22,399 nucleotides of DNA from positions 1 to 22,399 of the IMG/VR virus record IMGVR_UViG_3300031216_000073; one strand, written 5' to 3'. The position numbers were made by a program, and so were the translations under genes. Every line of letters starts with the position of its first letter. Position 1 is the first letter of the stretch. This document shows, piece after piece, positions 16,188 to 22,399 of this stretch. The notes below the pieces were generated by a model. That model made no database searches, was not told the DNA's origin, and was given only the letters and a program-made list of their open reading frames with translations. The DNA is from a virus.

Positions 16188-16948
16188 GCAGCAAGCTCCT
16201 CCATCATGTCAACGTCATATCCCAAGGAGCGCAACACGATCTCGCGAATCTCTTCGGCCTCAGCGCCTCGCGGATAGCGCAGCTTGAGGCGTCGAGCAAC
16301 GACAGTCATTTTGCGCTTGCTGTAACCCCGGAACAAGTCCTGATCTTCGGCAATAATACGAAATTGCTCTTTCTGGTCAAGCGGCAAATGGGCCGTTGCA
16401 GGATCATCGCCCAAGTCAGTGAAGTTCCATCGGTTGACCATGCGGGTATCCCATGTGCTGCGGGACTTCTTGCCCTCACGCACATAATCATTCTCAATCA
16501 CTTCAACGTGATTCGAGTTTTTGATGATCTGGTAAATGGGCCACGGCACTGAGCTAGGCGTATTCCACGGCACGAAAACGGTCATGTTGTGCCAGCGGAA
16601 AGGATGAGGACGCAGCCCCTTGTACTCGTCAGGCCGCACGATACTGACAATGCGACGACGACCGGGCCACTTGCCGCAGTTGGATGTTAGGTTAAGACCG
16701 AGCAGGAACTCAAGTTGATCCTTGCTCAATCGCCCTGCAGCCTCTGGTTCTGGCAGCGAGATTTCTGGCGGTGCATCTTCAACGCGCTCACCAAGTGATT
16801 CCAGCATTCGAGCACGTAGCTTCTCGTCTCCGATGTTCGGGTGGTAATCAATACCAAGAACACTCGCAAACGCTTCCAAATCAGCACGGTCAGAATTAAC
16901 GAACCGATCCTGCCGGGCTTGATCCAGGCGGCTTTGATCTACAGACAT
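16184..16948 (-). CDS. Unknown virion-module protein, 254 residues
   Basis: I do not recognise the family. The protein sits between the capsid gene and the adaptor candidate, where podoviruses often encode head-completion or minor capsid proteins. It has an acidic N-terminal helical part (QSRLDQARQDRF, then ADLEAFASVLGIDYHP). The centre is rich in Trp, Pro and Arg (WPGRRRIVSIV, HPFRWHNMTVFVPW), and the C-terminal region is basic then acidic (KRKMTVVARRLKLRYPRG followed by an EEIREIVLRSLGY helix). The middle looks like a small beta domain. No membrane segment is evident. I take the ATG at 16948 because of its well-spaced GGAG; an ATG at 16960 would add four residues. It ends in a GTGA overlap with the next gene. 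The abutting terminator suggests lower expression than capsid. Confidence 0.75.
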   Translation of the reverse strand: MSVDQSRLDQARQDRFVNSDRADLEAFASVLGIDYHPNIGDEKLRARMLESLGERVEDAPPEISLPEPEAAGRLSKDQLEFLLGLNLTSNCGKWPGRRRIVSIVRPDEYKGLRPHPFRWHNMTVFVPWNTPSSVPWPIYQIIKNSNHVEVIENDYVREGKKSRSTWDTRMVNRWNFTDLGDDPATAHLPLDQKEQFRIIAEDQDLFRGYSKRKMTVVARRLKLRYPRGAEAEEIREIVLRSLGYDVDMMEELAA

Positions 16949-16954
16949 TAGTTT

Positions 16955-16958
16955 CTCC
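16955..16958 (-). promoter_or_regulatory. Ribosome binding site deciding the start of the 254-residue protein
   Basis: GGAG lies six bases before the ATG at 16948-16946. A TTG at 16978 lies inside the terminator stem and an ATG at 16960 overlaps this GGAG. The spacing therefore favours 16948 as the start. Confidence 0.6.
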
Positions 16959-16963
16959 ATGTT

Positions 16964-16990
16964 AAAAGCCCCCGGCAAGACGCCGGGAGC
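16964..16990 (-). terminator. Intrinsic terminator after the capsid gene
   Basis: On the minus strand a nine-base stem (GCTCCCGGC with GCCGGGGGC, one G-T pair) encloses a five-base loop GTCTT and is followed by TTTT. This is a textbook rho-independent terminator, 21 bases after the capsid stop. It ends only a few bases before the ribosome binding site of the next gene, leaving no room for a promoter between them. Downstream genes must therefore be reached by read-through, antitermination, or a promoter inside another gene. Its probable role is to set the capsid transcript level above that of the tail genes. Confidence 0.85.
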
Positions 16991-17011
16991 CTGTTTTGCC
17001 TTGCGGCGGGT

Positions 17012-18085
17012 TTACAGCTGGGTCAGATCAGACGTAGCACCAACTTCCAAACGGACAAGCCAGTTGTCGTTCAGAATAACGTGCAGGTCATACCAGTGAG
17101 CCACGAAGAGGTCATTCAGTCCAGCCGGATCAGCCTTGTCGGCACCGTCCAGAATCTTGACATCAACGCCGCCCCATCCTTTCGAGCCAGAGCCCTTCAG
17201 GTCAGCACAGCCGAGAGCGTTCTTCGCCGTGATCAGGATCGGATAGACGTCAACTTTGTCTGTTCCAGATACGTCAGTCGCCTTCAGGTTAAGGCCAGTC
17301 GCCGTTGCACCACCGCCGGCAAAGGCAGTCAGCTCAGGAGACATCAGGAAGCGCAAATGCTCAATGCTGCCGCGCTCGAATTTACTGATCGGGTCAGAAC
17401 CACCGTACTCTGATACCTTGGTAAACCCGTCAATACGACGAACATCCGGCAAGAGATTGGTGTGACAGAAGGCGATATAGGCTGGCTCAAGGCCGACCGT
17501 ACCGTTCTCCATGCCGCCATTGTCCACTTCGGTAAAGGTGATGCCCTTAGCGTCGTCCAGAAGACGAATCGCTTCCTGAAGGATACCGAGAGACACCGGG
17601 CCATTTACTGAAGTCCGGGCACTGTGTGACGGATCGTTGTAGACCACTGACGTGCCGGCGAGCCACTTTGACCAGGCAACAGCGGTACGAATCCGCATAA
17701 CCTTGTCTTTGAGCTGATCGACGTTCGCCTTGCGGTGATCGTCTTCGCTCAAGTCGCGGGCGCGGCTCGTAACAGCGTAGATTTCAACACGCTCCTCAAA
17801 CGTGCCGGTGACGTCCTCGTAGCTGATTGACTGCCAATCAGGGTTGACGCCCTCAGTGATCTCAGTGGTTGATACCGCGTCATTGACGACCCGACGCCAA
17901 GAAACAGTCTCGTTCTTGTACATCGGAACCGGCTTCATGTCGGCTGCAGGAATGAAAATATCATGCGGACGAGCCCGTTCAAGGAACTCTTTTACCGCAT
18001 AAACGTTTGTCCGGTTGCCCGGTCCAGTGGCAGTGCCACCTGTGTAGTTGTTTGAACCGTCATAATGACGACCTAAATCAGCCAT
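17012..18085 (-). CDS. Major capsid protein, N4-gp56-like, 357 residues
   Basis: This is the HK97-fold shell protein of the head. The sequence resembles the N4 gp56 family of major capsid proteins. The N terminus contains NVYAVKEFLERARPHDIF (about 28-45). It is followed by a KPVPMYKNETVSWRR strand, the conserved ITEGVNPDWQSISYEDV segment (about 75-92), and a region with SRARDLSEDDH and a long helix (about 110-140), matching the N-arm, E-loop and spine-helix order of the fold. The length fits the family. The position immediately after a scaffold-like gene supports it. The ATG is preceded by GGAG with a nine-base spacer, and an AGAGGAG tract makes this a strong site, as expected for the most abundant virion protein. 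A strong intrinsic terminator begins 21 bases after the stop. Confidence 0.9.
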   Translation of the reverse strand: MADLGRHYDGSNNYTGGTATGPGNRTNVYAVKEFLERARPHDIFIPAADMKPVPMYKNETVSWRRVVNDAVSTTEITEGVNPDWQSISYEDVTGTFEERVEIYAVTSRARDLSEDDHRKANVDQLKDKVMRIRTAVAWSKWLAGTSVVYNDPSHSARTSVNGPVSLGILQEAIRLLDDAKGITFTEVDNGGMENGTVGLEPAYIAFCHTNLLPDVRRIDGFTKVSEYGGSDPISKFERGSIEHLRFLMSPELTAFAGGGATATGLNLKATDVSGTDKVDVYPILITAKNALGCADLKGSGSKGWGGVDVKILDGADKADPAGLNDLFVAHWYDLHVILNDNWLVRLEVGATSDLTQL

Positions 18086-18100
18086 GATTTAATACTCCTC

Positions 18101-19147
18101 TCAGAATAGAGAAGCGAATTGCTCTTCTGGCGTCATCGGCTTACCTCTGCCAGAGCTGCCGGATACACCGGAGCCTTGACTTGGTGGCGATGGCGGTGGA
18201 GGCTCGCGTCTCTGAGTTGGTTTTTGGGGATCAGCGGAACTAGCCTGTTGCTGCGCCTGTCCAGCCTGAAACATCTGTGATGCCTCGTCAGGAAAATACT
18301 GCTCCATATCTTGGCAAAACTTCTGCAATACATACGCGCTCTCTTCCGCAAACGGAGACCCCATAGCTTCTGCGATGTCCGGGTATTGCGTTGGTTGAGA
18401 TTGCACTGCGTTGCGCCAATGCGAGAAGTGCGGCGTCTGAGTAATGGCCCTAGCGTTCGGAAACATTTGCTCAAGTCGCTGGAACTCTCGCGAAGTGACT
18501 TTTTGATGAAACTGGCTTAAACCGGACGCAGTTTTTTGGGATTGCGCCTGCTGGTTCTGAATGGCCCTAGCCTGAGAGGCAAAAACTTTCTTTACCTGTG
18601 CAGCCTCTTCGGGCAAGTCTTCAGATATTGCTTTCCATCCATCATTATCCTCCAAGTCTTTCAGAGTCGGAGCTTCACCTTGCTCGATTTTGAGGAGTCG
18701 CTTCTGCAAGTCCTCATTTTGCTGCTGCACAGGGGCAAGGCGGCCATATACAGCTTGGTAACTTTGGTGCAAACGGCTGGAATAATCAGCCATTGTCTGT
18801 ATTTCTTTCTTGGCCTGATCGCGGTCTTCGTCGCTCAAGCCCTTGAACCACGCGGGCTCGTTGTCAATTTTGGGCGGCTTGTCTGCCTTGCCTGGGTCAG
18901 ACGCCGACTTTTGCTTTACAGTGGGCTCGGGATCGTCACTTGAGCGCTCCGGCTCACCCTTTTGCGGCTCTTCGTCGCTATCGGGCTCTTGGGGCTCTGA
19001 CGGACCCGGATCTTCCGGCTCACCTTCAGGGGCTTCTGGCTCCTGCTCTTCAGTTAATCCCGCGCCGGTCTTCGGCGCCTCATCTTCATCGTAGAGTGTG
19101 GCGAAAGCCTGCTCATCTGTCAGGGTCTCGTTTAGTTCATTGCTCAT
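18101..19147 (-). CDS. Scaffolding-like head assembly protein, 348 residues
   Basis: This is probably the internal scaffold around which capsid protein assembles before DNA packaging. The call rests on its place directly before the major capsid gene and on composition. Residues about 20-95 are an acidic Glu/Pro/Asp/Ser-rich disordered region. Residues about 100-230 are helical and coiled-coil-like with many Gln, Lys and Glu. The tail from about 300 is Gln/Pro/Ser/Gly-rich. No catalytic motif is visible, so it does not look like a fused protease. A similar ten-residue motif occurs at both ends: TDEQAFATLY (10-19) and TPEEQFASLF (339-348, the very C terminus). The ATG has AAGGA eight bases upstream and lies inside the end of the preceding small gene. 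The stop is 15 bases before the capsid start. Confidence 0.8.
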   Translation of the reverse strand: MSNELNETLTDEQAFATLYDEDEAPKTGAGLTEEQEPEAPEGEPEDPGPSEPQEPDSDEEPQKGEPERSSDDPEPTVKQKSASDPGKADKPPKIDNEPAWFKGLSDEDRDQAKKEIQTMADYSSRLHQSYQAVYGRLAPVQQQNEDLQKRLLKIEQGEAPTLKDLEDNDGWKAISEDLPEEAAQVKKVFASQARAIQNQQAQSQKTASGLSQFHQKVTSREFQRLEQMFPNARAITQTPHFSHWRNAVQSQPTQYPDIAEAMGSPFAEESAYVLQKFCQDMEQYFPDEASQMFQAGQAQQQASSADPQKPTQRREPPPPSPPSQGSGVSGSSGRGKPMTPEEQFASLF

Positions 19148-19343
19148 CTAATAGTTCCTTTGGCAGTCCTAGAAGTTCTCGAAGTACCGTTGCTTGCGAT
19201 TGCCACTTAATGGCTGTCTCTCGATCCGCTGCCGTTTCGAGGTATCCAGGCTCATCAAGTGACCCGATAATTTCATTTAGCTGGGTGTTGGCCCAATTCT
19301 CGACCGCGATCCAGCTTGAGTCTTTGATGTTAATCTCGTCCAT
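19137..19343 (-). CDS. Small protein of 68 residues between portal and scaffold
   Basis: I do not recognise this protein. It is acidic, predicted mostly helical, and has no membrane segment or cysteine. Features that can be seen are a central region with Trp and Ala-Asn (SSWIAVENWANTQLNEIIG) and a C-terminal helix ending in LGLPKELLDEQ. Its ATG shares one base with the portal stop and its own end overlaps the scaffold start by 11 bases, so it is embedded in the coupled head operon. Small genes in this place in other podoviruses are often head-assembly accessories. That is context only; no function should be assigned. Confidence 0.65.
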   Translation of the reverse strand: MDEINIKDSSWIAVENWANTQLNEIIGSLDEPGYLETAADRETAIKWQSQATVLRELLGLPKELLDEQ

Positions 19344-21577
19344 CAGATTGAATCTCGACCGAGACGAAGGTTCTCCTTGCGGCTCATCTCCCGGTTTGCA
19401 TCAATCTGGTTCTTGACCGCCGCGTTCTCTGCCCGTCTCGCTGAATCAGTCTCGCGCTGAGCGGCCTGTATCTCAGCCTTATAGGCGTCAACCTCAATCC
19501 GCATCTCAGCAATGCCCAAGTCTTTCTGAATCTGGGCCAGCGACACGTTTTCTCGGGATGCCGCGTCAGCCAGCTTGCCATTCATATCCATCTCAGCAAT
19601 CATCAGCTTGACCTGCAGCTCACGGTCGCGAAGTCGTCGGTCTGCCTCTTCACGCTCAAACTCACGACCGGCGGACTGATCGCTTGCGGCCGCCTGGGCC
19701 TCCGCTTCAGCTTTGGCCGCTTCAGCCATTAGCTTACGCAACTCAGCCTCTTGAGCCTGCTGCTGCATCTGAGCTGCCGGATTTGCCGCGCTCTGCTGTA
19801 TCTCTTCGTCAGACAGCCAGAGATCGTCTGTAGGGAAGTCAAGCGTCCCAAGTACCCGCTTGTACATCTCAACACCCTTAATGGCTTGCCGTAGCTCTGG
19901 GTCGCCGTTGATAAGCTGCATCGCAAGCATCCCGTGCTGGCCCTGCATGTCCTTGACCATCAGGTAGGACGAGCCGCGAGCCACTACCTGCATCTCAATC
20001 TTTGCGTCATCGTCTTCACCAAACTCCATCTCCCACCAGTAATAGCGAGTGAGCATCGGAATAGTGATGTCATCGTCCCAGCCGTGAGCAGCTCGACGCT
20101 GCACGATATTCTGGGCGTTCATGACCATGGCCTGCCCGGAGGCGGTCATTTGCGTTTGAGCGGCCTCCCCTTGGGCAAGCATAGGCAACTGAGTATTTTC
20201 GTTCGCGTTCTGCTTGGCCCGGTCGTAGATTGGCAGCAATTGACCGACCACTGAGGGAATGTTCTCGTGGACAATTGCATCGGACGATTTGTTTACGTCC
20301 TTGCTCTTGATGATCCAAGTCTTCGGGCCGCGAATCGTGTAATCGCCGTTTGCCGGCTCAATCTTGCCCTGCTTAACCGTAGTCTGCGGGCCGCTGCACA
20401 ACTCTGCGTTGTACTGAATGGCCTCCCACAGAATGTCAACCGACTCCTGCTCTTCTCGAACCAGGCGAGGAACGCCCCAAGCATTCAGTATGTCAGCATC
20501 GTCACGCTTGTAAGAGAAAACATAATAAGGGACGCGCTCATCACCAAGGATTGAGTTAATTTCCACTTTGATGACGTGGCTGCCGCTGAACCATACCTCA
20601 CCCCAGTACATATCGAGCGAGCCATCTAGTTCACCGAAACCTATCTTTTGCAGTAGCTCGGCGTCAATCGCTCCCCGGTACTCCCAGACAATGTAGTCCT
20701 GAAAGTTTGATTGCCCGCTCTCAAGCAGGTTTTGGCGCTCTCGAATCAGCGACGACTCTTGACCTGTGTAAGAGGGCTTGCCCTTGTTCTCTAACATTAC
20801 GCGGCCAATCGCCTCTTCACTGAATCCGGGCCAGTTCCGCATCTCGTACAATTTTGACTTGGGCATATGGTGGAGCTGGTACACGCCCTCACAGGAATCC
20901 ATTGACCGGCACGGCAATGGGAAAAATGTCCACGGGTCTACGCGCTCTGATGCTGGCCGGTTCTCTCGCACGATCTCTGAGCGCACCGAATAGCCCTCAA
21001 TAATCACCTCGCCGGTCATTGGGTCCACGGCGGGCTGCCCGGTCATCGGGTCGATTGCGGGGACTTCGCTGCGCCTAACAACGCGCTTCACGCCACTCTT
21101 TGAGAATGGCCCCTTGATAATTCCGATTCCAAGACGGCAGGCGTCCTCAATGGCTTGGCGCCCGTGTTTAGGGTAGTTGCAGGCGTTGAGATTATCCTCG
21201 ACTTTGCGCTCAATGCGGTCTACAGCTTTCTCGGCCTGCGCTGCGTCAATCGGGTTGCCGTCGATATCCAGAGGCTCCGGGCTCGCCGTTAGCGCGAAAT
21301 TCTTGTCGTTAGTCGGAAACAGCATATCTCCAATACGACTCGCGGCAATGTCAGTCTTGGACCGAGTGATATTGTCAATTGGCGGGCGATCAGAATCCGA
21401 GTCCTCATCGTTGCGCTTTGACCGGATGCCCCAATACTGGCGCTCGTCCTCAATCCACCGAGACTCTGCCGCCCGCTTGTGATCGACAGCCTTTTCTTTC
21501 TTGATGGTGAGTTTTTGGGCGAGCGCAGCTAGAGCAGACTCTACAGCCCCGCGATCTTCGCCTTGAGTGTCAATCAC
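19343..21577 (-). CDS. Portal protein, 744 residues, with long C-terminal helical region
   Basis: The portal forms the dodecameric ring at the packaging vertex, binds terminase during packaging and later holds the tail. Position between terminase and scaffold/capsid genes, and a length close to that of large podovirus portals (N4-type about 760 residues), identify it. The N-terminal part has the usual portal features, including RPPIDNITRSKTDIAASRI near residues 65-85 and FPTNDKNFAL soon after. A short internal duplication, DPMTGQPAVDPMTGE, lies at roughly 175-195. From about residue 604 to the end the chain is Ala/Glu/Arg/Gln-rich and almost certainly alpha-helical or coiled coil, as expected for a portal barrel or crown extension. 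The start is GTG, chosen because GGAGG lies six bases upstream and because it makes a GTGA overlap with terminase. The stop shares one base (TGATG) with the next gene. Confidence 0.9.
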   Translation of the reverse strand: MIDTQGEDRGAVESALAALAQKLTIKKEKAVDHKRAAESRWIEDERQYWGIRSKRNDEDSDSDRPPIDNITRSKTDIAASRIGDMLFPTNDKNFALTASPEPLDIDGNPIDAAQAEKAVDRIERKVEDNLNACNYPKHGRQAIEDACRLGIGIIKGPFSKSGVKRVVRRSEVPAIDPMTGQPAVDPMTGEVIIEGYSVRSEIVRENRPASERVDPWTFFPLPCRSMDSCEGVYQLHHMPKSKLYEMRNWPGFSEEAIGRVMLENKGKPSYTGQESSLIRERQNLLESGQSNFQDYIVWEYRGAIDAELLQKIGFGELDGSLDMYWGEVWFSGSHVIKVEINSILGDERVPYYVFSYKRDDADILNAWGVPRLVREEQESVDILWEAIQYNAELCSGPQTTVKQGKIEPANGDYTIRGPKTWIIKSKDVNKSSDAIVHENIPSVVGQLLPIYDRAKQNANENTQLPMLAQGEAAQTQMTASGQAMVMNAQNIVQRRAAHGWDDDITIPMLTRYYWWEMEFGEDDDAKIEMQVVARGSSYLMVKDMQGQHGMLAMQLINGDPELRQAIKGVEMYKRVLGTLDFPTDDLWLSDEEIQQSAANPAAQMQQQAQEAELRKLMAEAAKAEAEAQAAASDQSAGREFEREEADRRLRDRELQVKLMIAEMDMNGKLADAASRENVSLAQIQKDLGIAEMRIEVDAYKAEIQAAQRETDSARRAENAAVKNQIDANREMSRKENLRLGRDSI

Positions 21578-22399
21578 AAACGTCCTCCAAATCTCTTGTC
21601 GTGGATCAGCGGTTGCGGGATAGTGGCCTCTCTCTTGCTCATGGCCATATCAATCATGCGCACCAGATAAATCAAGCAGTCCATCAAGTGGTCGTTCTCC
21701 TTGACAATCTTTTGATCCTTGTAACGAAACTGCCGAAGCTCAAGAATAGACTTCACCAGCGTTCTATAAAACCTGAGTCGCCCACTCAGCAGTCGCTCTA
21801 GCACGTTATCAATAGCCGCGCTCTTGCTGTGCTTGTCTGCCAGCGCAATATCAACACCATAATCGCCGTATGCCTGGACGAGGTTCTTGCCGTCCTCCTG
21901 ATTGATAGCAGCCGCATCTCCGACTATCGGTATCCAGCTACCACGGCAGGTAATAGCTGCGGCATGTGAAGCGATCGGCTGTTCGCCGTTCTTGTACTCG
22001 GAATAAACGTAAATCGTGTCCGTGTCGCGATCCACAGCACCCCAGAGCGCAGCGGTGTTGTGATAACCGCCGTCAAAACCAACAAGCCTGGGCCAGTGAT
22101 CCGGTATTCTCTCCAGTGGATCGCAAAGAATAGTGTCTAAATCCACAGGATAAACTGCCCCTTCGCCAATTGCCGGTATGCCAGTGCTTCGCGTTGCCCG
22201 CATGTGAGCTGGCGTGTTCTTCAATGTTGCTGACTTATATGCCTCTGTGACGTGCGGCGCATCGTCCCAGGTTATCGAGATTAGCTCACGCTCGGGAGAG
22301 AGTGTCTCCATCTCAATCGTCAGCGGTGTAATTCCGTCCATTGGCGTGTACGTCAAGAGCGATATTGGATGCTCGCCACCGCGCAGCCTAGCCATTGCC
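21574..22399 (-). CDS. Terminase large subunit, C-terminal part (partial)
   Basis: This is the motor-nuclease subunit that packages phage DNA into the prohead through the portal. Only the C-terminal part, mostly the RuvC/RNase H-like nuclease domain, lies in the window. The frame stays open past the last base, so the ATPase domain and the true start are outside; the ATG at 22395 is internal. Visible signatures are TWDDAPH near the start of the segment (the ATPase-to-nuclease junction seen in many TerL proteins), GFDGGYHNTAALW with the first nuclease Asp at about 22072, and NDHLMDCLIYLV near 21690 carrying the last acidic residue. The gene ends in TGA at 21576-21574, which overlaps the GTG start of the portal gene by three bases out of frame, a GTGA junction. 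Being next to the portal supports the call. I saw no small terminase gene in the window. Confidence 0.93.
   Translation of the reverse strand, partial: AMARLRGGEHPISLLTYTPMDGITPLTIEMETLSPERELISITWDDAPHVTEAYKSATLKNTPAHMRATRSTGIPAIGEGAVYPVDLDTILCDPLERIPDHWPRLVGFDGGYHNTAALWGAVDRDTDTIYVYSEYKNGEQPIASHAAAITCRGSWIPIVGDAAAINQEDGKNLVQAYGDYGVDIALADKHSKSAAIDNVLERLLSGRLRFYRTLVKSILELRQFRYKDQKIVKENDHLMDCLIYLVRMIDMAMSKREATIPQPLIHDKRFGGRL

Noticed and set aside
16961-16978. Extended start (TTG at 16978) for the unknown protein after capsid
   Set aside because: It lies inside the terminator stem and lacks its own ribosome binding site; the ATG at 16948 has a well-placed GGAG.
12448-18943. Several plus-strand frames of 100-140 codons (for example 12448-12831, 16127-16552 and 18536-18943)
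   Set aside because: All lie opposite well-supported minus-strand genes in a single-direction late module and have no credible start context or recognisable product.
21010-21065. Imperfect direct repeat in the portal gene (DPMTGQP / DPMTGEV)
   Set aside because: A short, loop-like duplication in a portal insertion; it does not suggest a DNA-level function.
1-22399. tRNA genes, integrase, attachment site, lysis genes, insertion sequences or host genes
   Set aside because: I looked for them and saw no supporting signal; the window is filled by the minus-strand structural module with no gene-free stretch over 300 bases.

Overview
The window is part of a bacteriophage genome: the virion-structure (late) module of a tailed phage, most likely a podovirus infecting a proteobacterium. 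The evidence is a run of recognisable morphogenesis genes in canonical order, all on the minus strand: the C-terminal part of the large terminase, a long portal protein, a small protein, a scaffold-like protein and an N4-gp56-type major capsid protein. These are followed by a head-tail adaptor candidate, a very large tail protein and a cluster of proteins that look ejected. I see no sheath, tape-measure or tail-tube genes of a myo- or siphovirus. I see no tRNA, integrase or host gene. Host genus and lysogeny cannot be decided from this window.

Layout, read in the direction of transcription from high to low coordinates. 22399-21574: terminase large subunit, 5' end outside the window. 21577-19343: portal. 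19343-19137: 68-residue protein. 19147-18101: scaffold-like protein. 18085-17012: major capsid protein, followed by a strong intrinsic terminator at 16990-16964. 16948-16184: unknown protein. 16187-15513: adaptor candidate. 15516-11887: 1209-residue tail protein. 11890-8268: a five-gene set resembling internal or ejection proteins: an Asn/Gln/Met-rich protein, a GNAT-fold protein, a protein with a cationic helix followed by a Gly/Ala hydrophobic stretch, an acidic helical protein, and a coiled-coil protein carrying a 21-bp tandem repeat. 8268-1: a reading frame that runs off the window, at least 2756 codons long, encoding a giant polyvalent protein.

Nearly every junction is a 1-11 nt overlap or a very short gap. 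Many are of the ATGA/GTGA type, so the cluster looks translationally coupled. The only transcriptional punctuation I see is the terminator after the capsid gene, which sits almost directly against the ribosome binding site of the next gene.

The most unusual part is the giant protein. Starting from a GTG at 8268 it contains, in order: a Gly/Ala-rich hydrophobic region, a Pro/Glu/Gln linker, a degenerate GGDEF (diguanylate-cyclase-like palm) domain with SGDDF in place of GGDEF, a second Pro/Glu linker, a zincin metallopeptidase-like domain (HEFWH), and a second zincin-like motif (HEVGVHH). After these come a characteristic TFDPSNPDIRYS junction and a long C-terminal region resembling the large polyvalent-protein-associated domains of phages. 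A reasonable model is that this protein and the preceding small proteins are packaged, ejected with the DNA, help it cross the envelope, and act on host targets at the start of infection. That model is inference; the motifs themselves are visible in the sequence.
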